Shown one piece after another: positions 10,284-18,011 of a stretch of DNA of 64,000 nucleotides. The notes under the pieces were generated by a model that saw only the letters and a list, made by a program, of their open reading frames with translations, was not told the origin of the DNA and searched no databases. The position numbers were made by a program, and so were the translations under genes. Every line of letters begins with the position of its first letter. The first letter of the stretch is position 1. The stretch lies in assembly GCF_003611035.1 (NCBI RefSeq), contig NZ_CP030033.1, positions 1,426,001 through 1,490,000 of the forward strand, in the 5' to 3' direction. The DNA is from Cryobacterium soli. GTDB lineage: Bacteria > Actinomycetota > Actinomycetes > Actinomycetales > Microbacteriaceae.

Positions 10284-10314
10284 GTCGTCACGGGTAAACG
10301 ACGACCCGGGTCAA
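10284..10314 (-). promoter_or_regulatory. Possible promoter and operator upstream of the kinase gene
   Basis: The 120 bp between the phosphatase and kinase genes contain a TTGACC hexamer reading on the minus strand (10314-10309). Next to it is a 6-bp inverted repeat, GTCGTC with 10 intervening bases and GACGAC (10284-10305). The -10 element is not convincing. The region could hold an internal promoter for the kinase to TgpA part of the operon. Confidence 0.25.
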
Positions 10315-10332
10315 TTCTAGGGCCGTGGGCAT

Positions 10333-11142
10333 TCAGGCTCCCGGAGCGTCGTCGGTGATGTCGTCCACGGCCAGCACGTCGAGCACGATCGCGGTCACGT
10401 TGTCGCGGCCGCCGTTCTCGAGCGCGGCGGTCACGAGAGCCGCCACGGCGTCGTCGGCGTTCGGGTTCGACATCAGGAAGTGCCGGATGCCGTATGCCGT
10501 GAGTTCCTTGGTGAGGCCGTCGGAGCAGACCAGGATGCGCAGGCCCTCGTGCAGCGGGAGGATCCGGTAGTCCGGCACGGGGGGTTCGTGGAAGCCGACG
10601 GCGCGGGTGATCACGTTGCCGTGCGGATGCACATCCGCTTCTTCGCGGGTGATCCGGCCGGCGTCTACGAGTTCCTGCACCACGGAGTGGTCGATGGTCA
10701 CCTGTTCAAGCACCCCTGAGGTGAGCTGGTAGACCCGGGAGTCGCCGATATTGAAGGCGATGAGTTGCGCGGCATCCGAGACGATGGCCAGGGCCACGCC
10801 GGTGACGGTGGTTCCGGTGCCGAGGTCGGTGACGCCCTCACCGGCCTTCATGTCGTCCACGGCCAGGGCGAGGGCCTGGTTGAGCGACTCCGCCGTGGTG
10901 GTGGGGGTACCGCCGAGTTCGGCGAGCCGGGTGACCACGGCTTTGCTGGCGACATCGCCGGCCGAGTGGCCGCCCATGCCGTCGGCGACCGCGAACACGG
11001 GCCACGCCGTCACCAGGCTGTCTTCATTGACCTCGCGGCGGTGACCGACGTCGGTGAGCGCGGACCACGCCAGGGTGACTGATTTCTTCACCGCGGGGAG
11101 CGCGATCGTGTGGCTGGGAGAGCCTTGACCTATCTGGGTCAC
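10333..11142 (-). CDS. PP2C-family Ser/Thr protein phosphatase
   Basis: A 269-residue PPM/PP2C phosphatase. The metal-binding motifs are all present: RREVNEDS near residue 35, VFAVADGMGGHSAG near 50-64, CSDGLT near 205, and GGRDNVTAIVLDV near the C-terminus. Such enzymes remove phosphate from Ser/Thr, and bacterial members usually reverse the action of a kinase encoded nearby. It is cytosolic, with no membrane segment. It lies between the FHA gene (48 bp upstream) and the kinase gene, completing a kinase/phosphatase/phosphopeptide-reader set. Confidence 0.95.
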   Translation of the reverse strand: MTQIGQGSPSHTIALPAVKKSVTLAWSALTDVGHRREVNEDSLVTAWPVFAVADGMGGHSAGDVASKAVVTRLAELGGTPTTTAESLNQALALAVDDMKAGEGVTDLGTGTTVTGVALAIVSDAAQLIAFNIGDSRVYQLTSGVLEQVTIDHSVVQELVDAGRITREEADVHPHGNVITRAVGFHEPPVPDYRILPLHEGLRILVCSDGLTKELTAYGIRHFLMSNPNADDAVAALVTAALENGGRDNVTAIVLDVLAVDDITDDAPGA

Positions 11143-11190
11143 GGGTGGTGCCTTCCGAATGCGAACGTGCGGCTAGTCAACGAGAGACGC

Positions 11191-12261
11191 TCAACCCGCT
11201 GGCAGTATCTCGATCAGGTTACCTTCCCCGATGTCCACCGTCGTACCGGGCAGCACCGTGAGGGAGGCTCCGGAGCGGAGTCTCTGGGTGCGGCCGCGGG
11301 CGAATCGTACGAGAGTGCCGTTGGTGGAGCCGAGATCGGTGAGCACCACGGCGGTGCCTGCCTGACGGATTTCCAAGTGGCTGGCCGACACGAGAGCGTT
11401 CGGCGAGTCCACCGTCACCAGCTCGAGCACCTCTCCGGCCAGGATGCGGCGGGTGCGTGGGCTCCGCCCGATCCGGTACACCCGGTCGAGCCTGGCCTCG
11501 CGGCCGGTGGCCAGGCGGATGCCGCAGGGTCCCGTCGGCGCGGCAGCCGGATCGGCGCTGCTGTCGACGGTTCGGTCGGCGGTTGGGCCGACGGTTGGGT
11601 CGTGCGTCTCCGCCTCGTCGCCGGTGCCGGTGAGGGGGGCGGCGGCCCGTCGTTCGTCGGGGTCGCCGGTGCGCGTGAGGAGCACGGTGTCGTCCACGAT
11701 CCTCCGGGGGCGCAAGACGGTGTCCGCCGCCCCGGCGCCGCGGCCGGCGACCGACCAGAACAGCGTGTCGCCGGCGTCGATGCCCTCGCCGAGCACCCGT
11801 CCGGCGCCGAGCTGGTGTGACCGGGCGACCGCGGCCAGTGGCGAGCCGATCACGAGCCCGGTCACGGCCTGGAACTCCGCCAACAGCCACGGCCGGATGT
11901 TGCGATCGGTGAACCGGCGCGACCCGCCGATGGAGAAGACGTCGACGGCGATGGCGCCGCGCACCAGGGCGTGCACGGGGATGCCGTCGTGCGGCGGCCC
12001 GTCGGGTGCCGGCGTGCTCTCCGGCCGCACACCGGGCACGATCACCGCGAACGAGTCCACGTCGTCCGGGCTGCCGAGCGGGATCAGGGCCACCAGGTCC
12101 TCGATCGGCACAATTGTCTGGGCGGCCAGACCGTGCAGGGCGGCGACGACAGGGGTGGGCGTGCCGACGGGCAGCACCACCAGGAATCCGCGGCCGACCA
12201 CGAAGGTCCACTCGGCACTCTCCCCCGGCGCCGTCTGTCCCCCGACCCGTCCCAGTTGCAT
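11191..12261 (-). CDS. FHA-domain protein
   Basis: A 356-residue protein. Residues about 1-170 form a domain I do not recognise. Residues 170-245 are low-complexity, with runs of Asp, Thr and Ala. An FHA domain occupies about 250-352, with the key residues IGRSPRTRR, VSASHLEI and DLGSTNGT. FHA domains bind phosphothreonine peptides, so this is the likely reader of the kinase two genes downstream. It is first in the operon, with its ATG 142 bp from the divergently transcribed Lrp gene. Confidence 0.9.
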   Translation of the reverse strand: MQLGRVGGQTAPGESAEWTFVVGRGFLVVLPVGTPTPVVAALHGLAAQTIVPIEDLVALIPLGSPDDVDSFAVIVPGVRPESTPAPDGPPHDGIPVHALVRGAIAVDVFSIGGSRRFTDRNIRPWLLAEFQAVTGLVIGSPLAAVARSHQLGAGRVLGEGIDAGDTLFWSVAGRGAGAADTVLRPRRIVDDTVLLTRTGDPDERRAAAPLTGTGDEAETHDPTVGPTADRTVDSSADPAAAPTGPCGIRLATGREARLDRVYRIGRSPRTRRILAGEVLELVTVDSPNALVSASHLEIRQAGTAVVLTDLGSTNGTLVRFARGRTQRLRSGASLTVLPGTTVDIGEGNLIEILPAG

Positions 12262-12368
12262 GATGCTCCCTCGTCCCTTCGATGCTAGACCTGCCGGCCC
12301 CGGGCACGCACACCCGCGAGCGGGGTACGGTAATCAGTTGTGAAACAGCCTGAAAACAACTGATTCGC

Positions 12369-12403
12369 TTGCCGCAGTGCAATTCGGCTGTCACAATCGG
12401 ACG
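12369..12403 (+). promoter_or_regulatory. Leaderless promoter of the Lrp/AsnC gene
   Basis: TTGCCG (12369-12374) and CACAAT (12392-12397) are separated by exactly 17 bp. The predicted transcription start, 6 bases after the -10, coincides with the ATG at 12404, and there is no ribosome site. This favours the ATG at 12404 over the upstream in-frame start at 12377. Confidence 0.55.
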
Positions 12404-12886
12404 ATGAGCAGCAATACACGCGGAAGTGCGGGCAAACCGGCACAGCTGGACGACGTGTCCAAGAAGATCATCGAACAGCTGCAGGTCGACGGCCGCCGCT
12501 CCTATGCCGAGATCGGCAAGGCTGTGGGGCTCAGCGAGGCCGCCGTGCGCCAGCGGGTGCAGAAGCTCACCGAGGCCGGCGTCATGCAGGTGGTCGCGGT
12601 GACCGATCCCATGCAATTGGGCTTCTACCGCCAGGCGATGATCGGCATCCGCGCCACCGGCGACACCCGGGTGCTCGCCGACCAGCTCGCGGCCATACCG
12701 GCGGTGGACTACGTCGTGCTCACCGCGGGCTCCTTCGACATCCTCGCCGAGGTGGTCTGTGAGAACGACGACGAGCTCATCGCCCTGCTCAACTCGCAGA
12801 TACGCGCCCTCGAGGGGGTCTCGTCCACCGAGACCTTCGTCTACCTGAAGCTTCACAAGCAGCTGTACAACTGGGGAACACGGTGA
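12404..12886 (+). CDS. Lrp/AsnC-family transcriptional regulator
   Basis: A 160-residue protein with an N-terminal helix-turn-helix (about residues 16-60: DVSKKIIEQL to AAVRQRVQKL) and a C-terminal RAM ligand-binding domain. Lrp/AsnC proteins are dimers or octamers that sense amino acids and control nearby transport or catabolic genes. The stop overlaps the start of the aminotransferase gene (GTGA), so the two are coupled and the regulator probably responds to a substrate or product of that enzyme. The start at 12404 is chosen from the promoter geometry. Confidence 0.93.
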   Translation: MSSNTRGSAGKPAQLDDVSKKIIEQLQVDGRRSYAEIGKAVGLSEAAVRQRVQKLTEAGVMQVVAVTDPMQLGFYRQAMIGIRATGDTRVLADQLAAIPAVDYVVLTAGSFDILAEVVCENDDELIALLNSQIRALEGVSSTETFVYLKLHKQLYNWGTR

Positions 12887-14352
12887 CCGACATGACCACG
12901 ACAGAACAGACCACGACCGACCAGCCGACGGCACCGACCGCGCCGGCCAGCGCACCACGCGTCTACTCCGACGCCGAGAACGCGGATCTGCAGCAGAAGG
13001 CCAAGGACCATCTGTGGATGCACTTCGCCCGGCAGTCGGTGATGGAATCCGGCGCGGGCGTGCCCATCATCACCAAGGGGCAGGGCCACCACATCTGGGA
13101 CTCTCACGGCAAGCGCTACATCGACGGCCTGAGCGGTCTGTTCGTTGTCAACGCCGGGCACGGTCGCACCCGCCTCGCCCAGGCCGCTGCCGCGCAGGCC
13201 GAGGAGCTGGCATTCTTCCCGCTCTGGTCATACGCGCACCCCAGCGCGATCGAGCTCGCGGACCGGCTCGCCGACCAGGCGCCGGGCGACCTCAACCGGG
13301 TGTTCTTCTCCACCGGAGGCGGCGAAGCCGTGGAGACGGCGTTCAAGCTCGCCAAGTACTACTGGAAGCTGCAGGGCCGACCCACCAAGCACAAGGTGAT
13401 CTCCCGTTCCGTCGCCTACCACGGCACCACGCAGGGCGCCCTGGCGATCACGGGCATCCCCGCCCTCAAGGAGATGTTCGAACCGGTCACCCCTGGCGGC
13501 TTCCGGGTGCCGAACACCAACTTCTACCGGGCCGACGAGATGGGCTCCGGGCACGGTGACGACGTCGAGGCCTTCGGCCTGTGGGCCGCGAACCGCATCG
13601 AGGAGATGATCCAGTTCGAGGGTCCGGAGACCGTCGCCGCGGTGTTCCTCGAGCCCGTGCAGAACTCCGGCGGCTGCTTCCCGCCGCCGCCCGGCTACTT
13701 CAAGCGGGTGCGAGAGATCTGCGACCAGTACGACGTGCTCCTGGTGGCCGACGAGGTCATCACGGCGTTCGGGCGGATCGGCAATATGTTCGCCTCCACG
13801 ACCTTCGGTATCGAACCCGACATGATCACCTGCGCCAAGGGCATGACGAGCGGCTACTCCCCGATCGGCGCCACCATTGTGAGCGACCGCATCTACGAGC
13901 CGTTCAAGCACGGCGATACGGCGTTTTATCACGGCTACACCTTCGGCGGGCACCCGGTCTCGGCCGCGGTGGCACTGGCCAACCTCGACATCTTCGAGGA
14001 GGAGAAGCTCAACGAGAACGTGCGGGAGAACTCTCCGGTGTTCCGCGCCGAGCTGGAGAAACTGCTCGAACTGCCGATCGTGGGCGATGTGCGCGGCGAG
14101 GGCTACTTCTTCGGCATCGAACTGGTCAAGGACAAGGCCACCAAGGAGACGTTCTCCGACGATGAGTCCGAACGCCTCCTCCGCGGCTACCTCTCCGGGG
14201 CCCTCTTCGAAGCCGGCCTGTACTGCCGGGCCGACGACCGGGGCGACCCCGTGGTGCAGCTTGCCCCGCCGCTGACGATCGGACCCGCCGAGATCCGCGA
14301 GATCGGCGACATCCTGCACGGCGTGCTGTCGGAGGCGCCGAAGCACCTCTAG
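12883..14352 (+). CDS. PLP-dependent class III aminotransferase
   Basis: A 489-residue fold-type I aminotransferase. The PLP lysine is Lys319 in CAKGMTSGY. The upstream Asp motif VADEVITAFGR and the phosphate-binding STGGGEAVETAFK segment are present. The family transfers an omega-amino group (putrescine, GABA, beta-alanine or taurine) to pyruvate or 2-oxoglutarate. The exact substrate cannot be read from sequence, though the pairing with an Lrp regulator fits amine or amino acid catabolism. The GTG at 12883 overlaps the regulator stop; an ATG at 12892 is an alternative. The first 25 residues are a Thr/Pro-rich tail that is probably disordered. It converges on the DUF4192 gene 5 bp away. Confidence 0.93.
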   Translation: MTDMTTTEQTTTDQPTAPTAPASAPRVYSDAENADLQQKAKDHLWMHFARQSVMESGAGVPIITKGQGHHIWDSHGKRYIDGLSGLFVVNAGHGRTRLAQAAAAQAEELAFFPLWSYAHPSAIELADRLADQAPGDLNRVFFSTGGGEAVETAFKLAKYYWKLQGRPTKHKVISRSVAYHGTTQGALAITGIPALKEMFEPVTPGGFRVPNTNFYRADEMGSGHGDDVEAFGLWAANRIEEMIQFEGPETVAAVFLEPVQNSGGCFPPPPGYFKRVREICDQYDVLLVADEVITAFGRIGNMFASTTFGIEPDMITCAKGMTSGYSPIGATIVSDRIYEPFKHGDTAFYHGYTFGGHPVSAAVALANLDIFEEEKLNENVRENSPVFRAELEKLLELPIVGDVRGEGYFFGIELVKDKATKETFSDDESERLLRGYLSGALFEAGLYCRADDRGDPVVQLAPPLTIGPAEIREIGDILHGVLSEAPKHL

Positions 14353-14357
14353 CCGCA

Positions 14358-15605
14358 TCAGGCGTCCACCTCCCTGGGCACGTCGAACGCCCACTCCGGC
14401 AGGTGGCCGCTGCCGAGCACCTGATGCAACAGCAGCGCCATGCCGTAGTCGCCCTCGATGTCCAGGGCCGTGTCGATGTAGATCCCCGCGACCGAGCCCT
14501 GGCCGAGGGCCCAGCAGAGCCAGGCCAGCATGCACAGCGGAGCCGGCCGGGCCGACCGCGGGGCCATCGCCACAAGGAGTTTGAGCAACTGGATGCCCCG
14601 GGCCACCCGCTCCGGATCCGGCCGTTCGCGGCTGAGGCCCAGCATCAGGTCGCCGGTGGTCGGTGGCGTCTCCTGGAAGGACCGTCCGGTGGCCATCTCC
14701 GCCTCGACCAGGTCGTCCATGCTCAGACCGGTTTCGCGTTGCCGTTGGGCGTAGTGCCGGTTGAGCGCGTGGCTGCGCGCGCCGATCTCCGCACCGAAGG
14801 CGAACTGCAGCATCATCTGGTCGCGGGTGGCCGGGCTCTGCACGAGGAAGAGCAGCACGGCGGCCTCGTCGATACTGAGCTCTGCCGGGGTGAGCCCGAG
14901 CGCGGTCTCGGCGGTGCCGACCGGGTCGAGCATGTCGCCCACCATCTCGACGAGTTCAGGGATGGGCCCCATGTCCGGGCCGAGCCGCTGGTAGCGGGCC
15001 AGCCTGCGCGCACAGCGTTCCCGCGTGGGCAGGTCCACCTTGGGCAGTTCGGCGCCGGTCTGCAGCCGGGCGAGTTCCCGGCGGTCACCCGGCGGGACGA
15101 CCTCGGTCACGGTCGACTCCGCGATGTCGCTGAGCGGATGCCGCAGCATGCGACCCCGATCCCCGGGAACCGGTCCCGTCTGCCCCGGAACCTGCTCGAG
15201 GTCGAGGTAGGACGCCCACCCATCCGCTGCGACGCAGAGCGCATCCCGCACCAGGAAGCCGGACTGCGCGGCCCTGGCCAGGACGGCACGCAGGAACGCG
15301 CCCTCCGGCAGACCGGTACCGGAACCCACCGCCTCGTCGCCGATCTCCTCGTCGGTGTAGAGCACCGGCACCAGGGCGTCCACACCGGGAATCTTGCACA
15401 GCGTGCCCAGCAGCGTGCCGGCGATGCGGCGCAGCTCGGTCACACCGGCGTGCTCGTGGGGCAGGTTGAACCGCAGCGCACCGCAGGTGCGGTTGCCGCG
15501 GAAGGCGACCAGAACGAGGCTGCGTTCCGGCAGGAACCCCACAAGCTGGGGCACGAGGGCGAGAAAGTCCTGGGGAGTCGGGGTCTTCACGATTGTCTTC
15601 TGCAT
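14358..15605 (-). CDS. DUF4192 family protein
   Basis: A protein of about 415 residues that matches the actinobacterial DUF4192 family, whose function is not known. It starts MQKTIVKTPTPQDF, then LVPQLVGFLPERSLVLVAF, a typical N-terminus for the family. No catalytic motif or membrane segment is evident. The ATG at 15605 is taken; a GTG at 15614 is also possible because a TAAT-containing hexamer lies just upstream. It is transcribed away from the SatP gene, and the 218 bp between them carry the GTGCA repeat array. Confidence 0.8.
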   Translation of the reverse strand: MQKTIVKTPTPQDFLALVPQLVGFLPERSLVLVAFRGNRTCGALRFNLPHEHAGVTELRRIAGTLLGTLCKIPGVDALVPVLYTDEEIGDEAVGSGTGLPEGAFLRAVLARAAQSGFLVRDALCVAADGWASYLDLEQVPGQTGPVPGDRGRMLRHPLSDIAESTVTEVVPPGDRRELARLQTGAELPKVDLPTRERCARRLARYQRLGPDMGPIPELVEMVGDMLDPVGTAETALGLTPAELSIDEAAVLLFLVQSPATRDQMMLQFAFGAEIGARSHALNRHYAQRQRETGLSMDDLVEAEMATGRSFQETPPTTGDLMLGLSRERPDPERVARGIQLLKLLVAMAPRSARPAPLCMLAWLCWALGQGSVAGIYIDTALDIEGDYGMALLLHQVLGSGHLPEWAFDVPREVDA

Positions 15606-15657
15606 GCGCACCACCGTGCGCCCGCATTAGGCACCCCCACCGGGCGCCGCCGAAGCT

Positions 15658-15769
15658 GTGCAGAGTTTCGCCGTGCTCCCCCGCCTGTGGATAACGACTG
15701 TGCAACGGCCGTGCACACGACCGTGCATCCGCCGCCACAGCCCCGTGCACGACTGTGCAGGCCTGTGCA
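15658..15769. repeat. Helically phased GTGCA array with a DnaA box
   Basis: GTGCA occurs at 15658, 15700, 15711, 15723, 15745, 15755 and 15765. From 15700 onward the steps are 11, 12, 22, 10 and 10 bp, close to one or two DNA turns. Each copy is preceded by T or C and mostly by CT, CC or AC. A perfect DnaA box (TTATCCACA on the minus strand) lies at 15686-15694, within the array. It occupies the divergent promoter region between the DUF4192 and SatP genes. Confidence 0.6.
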
Positions 15770-15807
15770 TGACAGGGCCAACGACCCGGGCGCCGGTCCC
15801 GGCGGCT

Positions 15808-15813
15808 GATAAT
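15808..15813 (+). promoter_or_regulatory. -10 element of the SatP gene
   Basis: GATAAT lies 10 bp before the ATG at 15824, which would give a leader of about 4 bases. No clear -35 is seen; activation by a factor bound at the upstream GTGCA array is possible. Confidence 0.4.
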
Positions 15814-15823
15814 CTCAGAACAA

Positions 15824-16459
15824 ATGACTCAGAATAATATGACTATTCCGGATGCTTCCCCGGCGTCCGCGACAGCACCCTCCGCACCAGCACTCGCAGC
15901 ACCGTCCCACTCCGCCCTGGCCGACCCCGGCGCGCTGGGCCTGGCCGCATTCGCACTCACCACCTTCGTGCTCAGCATGTCCAACACGGGCATCGTCCCC
16001 TCCAGCGCCGCGGTGCTCGGCCTTGCCCTGTTCTACGGCGGAATCGCCCAGGTCATCGCGGGTATCTGGGAGTTCCGCAACCACAACACGTTCGGCGCGA
16101 CTGCGTTCACCTCGTTCGGCACGTTCTGGCTGGCGTTCTGGTACCTCGAGAGCACCGGGGGCAACATCGCCGCCGGAGCGTCAGGCATGGGCACCTTCCT
16201 GCTCGCCTGGGCCATCTTCACGGTGTACATGACCGTGGCGGCCAAGAAGACCAACGGCTCGATCTTCGCGGTCTTCGTGGCCCTGTCGATCACGTTCGTT
16301 CTGCTGGCCATCGGCGCCTTCACCGGCATCACCGCCATTCACCAGCTCGGCGGTTGGTTCGGCATCCTCACCGCGCTGCTGGCCTGGTACGGCTCCTTCG
16401 CCGTCGTCTACAACTCCACCGCCGGCCGCGCCGTCCTCCCCGTCTGGCCCTCCAAGTAA
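15824..16459 (+). CDS. SatP/GPR1-FUN34-YaaH family acetate/succinate transporter
   Basis: A 211-residue membrane protein with six predicted helices. The N-terminal signature, NPAPLGL in the family, appears as DPGALGLAAFALTTF near residue 34, followed by NTGIVP. The FYGGIAQVIAGIWEF segment also fits. The family moves acetate, and in some members succinate, across the cell membrane as a proton symporter or channel. The first 30 residues are an Ala/Pro/Ser tail. Only 10 bp separate its stop from the IS30-family element, so the native 3' end or terminator may have been displaced. Confidence 0.9.
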   Translation: MTQNNMTIPDASPASATAPSAPALAAPSHSALADPGALGLAAFALTTFVLSMSNTGIVPSSAAVLGLALFYGGIAQVIAGIWEFRNHNTFGATAFTSFGTFWLAFWYLESTGGNIAAGASGMGTFLLAWAIFTVYMTVAAKKTNGSIFAVFVALSITFVLLAIGAFTGITAIHQLGGWFGILTALLAWYGSFAVVYNSTAGRAVLPVWPSK

Positions 16460-16469
16460 CTCGCGAACC

Positions 16470-16522
16470 GTGAGAAAGCCCCAGAAACTCGACGCTTGGG
16501 TTCTAGCGGTCGTTGCAACACC
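16470..16522 (+). repeat. IS30 left inverted repeat with internal palindromic motif
   Basis: Left terminal repeat of the element. Its inner motif GGTCGTTGCAAC (16508-16519) recurs inverted 17 bp further in (GTTGCAACGACC, 16537-16548) and again at the right end (from 17948). The left pair could fold or form a transposase operator directly over the start region of the transposase gene. Confidence 0.8.
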
Positions 16523-16548
16523 CCGCATATCTGGGAGTTGCAACGACC

Positions 16549-17937
16549 GTGTCTTGGGGCAAGAGAGTTTCGAAGAATCGTAGGTACTCGCAGGCGGATA
16601 GAGATGCGTTCTTTTCCGCTGTCGCCAGGCTCGGAACCCGGGCTGCAGCGGCAGCTGAGCTCGGCTTCAACGAGCGCACCTGTTATGGCTGGAATCCGAC
16701 CAAAGGCGTCCCTGGTCGTGGGCCACACCCGTGCAAGGACGAGTACCTCCAGTTGCGTGCTGCGGGTATCCGTCGTTCAGAAGCGGCACGGCAGGTCGGC
16801 GTGCATGTTCGCACCGCCCATGACTGGGACCGTGGGATCCGACAGTCGGGGCACAAGAGAATTCACCCTGACGGACGGGTGATCGACTACACAAGTGGTG
16901 TGACCACGATTGTTCCTTCGGTGCCGGCGGCGCTGGCTGACCCGATCCATGCTCGTTACTTGTCATTGCTCGAACGGGAGAAGATCCGCGACATGACCGT
17001 GGCAGGTGCGTCGCTGCGGTCGATCGCGGCGGTGTTGCGCCGGTCGCCATCCACGATCAGTCGGGAAATCGCGCGCAATACCGTGCCTGAGCGCGGCTAC
17101 CTGCCTTATGCGGCGCACCGCGCCGCTGCCACCCGACGGCCCCGACCCAAGCCCCGGAAGCTGGAAACGTCACCCCGACTGCGCGCGTTCGTCACGACGG
17201 GACTGCAATTCCACTGGTCACCAGAACAAATCAGCCACACTCTGATCAAGACTTATCCCGATGATCAGGAGATGCGCGTGACCCACGAGACGATCTACCA
17301 AGCCTTGTATCTCCAAGGCCGCGGTGGATTACGCCGGGAACTTACTGCGGCGTTACGCACCGGCCGGGCCCGCCGCAAAACGCAGAACACCGGCGACGCC
17401 CGCCGGCCTCGTTTCGTGGACCCCATGGTCATGATCTCCGAGCGTCCTCCCGAAGTCGAGGACCGGGCCGTTCCCGGGCACTGGGAAGGGGACCTCATCA
17501 CCGGCACCCTCAACCAGAGCGCGATCGGCACTCTGGTCGAACGCACCACCCGCTACGTCATGCTGCTCCACCTGCCCCACGACCACACCGCCGAGTCCGT
17601 CCGCGACGCCCTGATCAGCACGATCGGCACCCTGCCCGAGCACCTGCGCGGATCACTGACCTGGGACCAAGGATCAGAAATGGCCGCCCACAGGACGGTC
17701 AAGACGGACACCGGTATGAACGTCTACTTCTGCGACCCCGCCAGCCCCTGGCAGCGCGGAACGAACGAGAACACCAACGGGCTCCTGCGCCAATACTTCC
17801 CCAAAGGCACAGACCTGAACATCTACGGCCCCGAAGACCTCGAACACGTCGCCCAAGAACTCAACGCCCGCCCACGCAAAACGCTCGACTGGGATACCCC
17901 AGCCGAGCGCTTACGTGATCTACTTTTCAGTACCTAA
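16549..17937 (+). CDS. IS30-family transposase
   Basis: A protein of about 462 residues. The N-terminal half carries helix-turn-helix segments (GTRAAAAAELGF; RSEAARQVGVHVRTAHDW; SLRSIAAVLRRSPSTISREI, the last typical of IS30). The C-terminal half is the DDE integrase core: Asp in GHWEGDLITG, Asp in LTWDQGSEMA, Glu in WQRGTNENTNGLLRQYFPKG. All three catalytic residues are present and the frame is intact, so it may be active. The GTG at 16549 is chosen because the earlier TTG (16513) lies within the inverted repeat; the true start is uncertain. Confidence 0.93.
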   Translation: MSWGKRVSKNRRYSQADRDAFFSAVARLGTRAAAAAELGFNERTCYGWNPTKGVPGRGPHPCKDEYLQLRAAGIRRSEAARQVGVHVRTAHDWDRGIRQSGHKRIHPDGRVIDYTSGVTTIVPSVPAALADPIHARYLSLLEREKIRDMTVAGASLRSIAAVLRRSPSTISREIARNTVPERGYLPYAAHRAAATRRPRPKPRKLETSPRLRAFVTTGLQFHWSPEQISHTLIKTYPDDQEMRVTHETIYQALYLQGRGGLRRELTAALRTGRARRKTQNTGDARRPRFVDPMVMISERPPEVEDRAVPGHWEGDLITGTLNQSAIGTLVERTTRYVMLLHLPHDHTAESVRDALISTIGTLPEHLRGSLTWDQGSEMAAHRTVKTDTGMNVYFCDPASPWQRGTNENTNGLLRQYFPKGTDLNIYGPEDLEHVAQELNARPRKTLDWDTPAERLRDLLFST

Positions 17938-17944
17938 ACCATCC

Positions 17945-17994
17945 GGTGTTGCAACGACCACTGGAAACCGCCACGTTTCTGGGGCTTTTCTCAC
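17945..17994 (-). repeat. IS30 right inverted repeat
   Basis: Matches the left end over about 48 bp in inverted orientation with scattered mismatches and one extra base. It follows the transposase stop by 7 bp and abuts the second ACC of the target duplication. Confidence 0.88.
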
Positions 17995-18011
17995 ACCTCA
18001 AGGCGGTGGGG

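Larger units (their letters stand above)
16470..17994 (+). mobile_element. Complete IS30-family insertion sequence
   Basis: A 1525-bp element. The left end begins GTGAGAAAGCCCCAGAAAC and the right end, read inward, begins GTGAGAAAAGCCCCAGAAAC. Similarity continues for about 50 bp and ends with GGTCGTTGCAACACC on both sides. A 3-bp direct repeat, ACC, flanks it (16467-16469 and 17995-17997), consistent with the 2-3 bp duplication of IS30 elements. It carries one intact transposase gene. Removing the element and one ACC would bring the stops of the SatP and ABC genes to about 24 bp apart, so it inserted in the narrow gap between convergent genes. Confidence 0.92.

Noticed and set aside
15686..15694. 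DnaA box as part of a replication origin
   Set aside because: A single perfect box with no AT-rich unwinding region and no dnaA/dnaN nearby.
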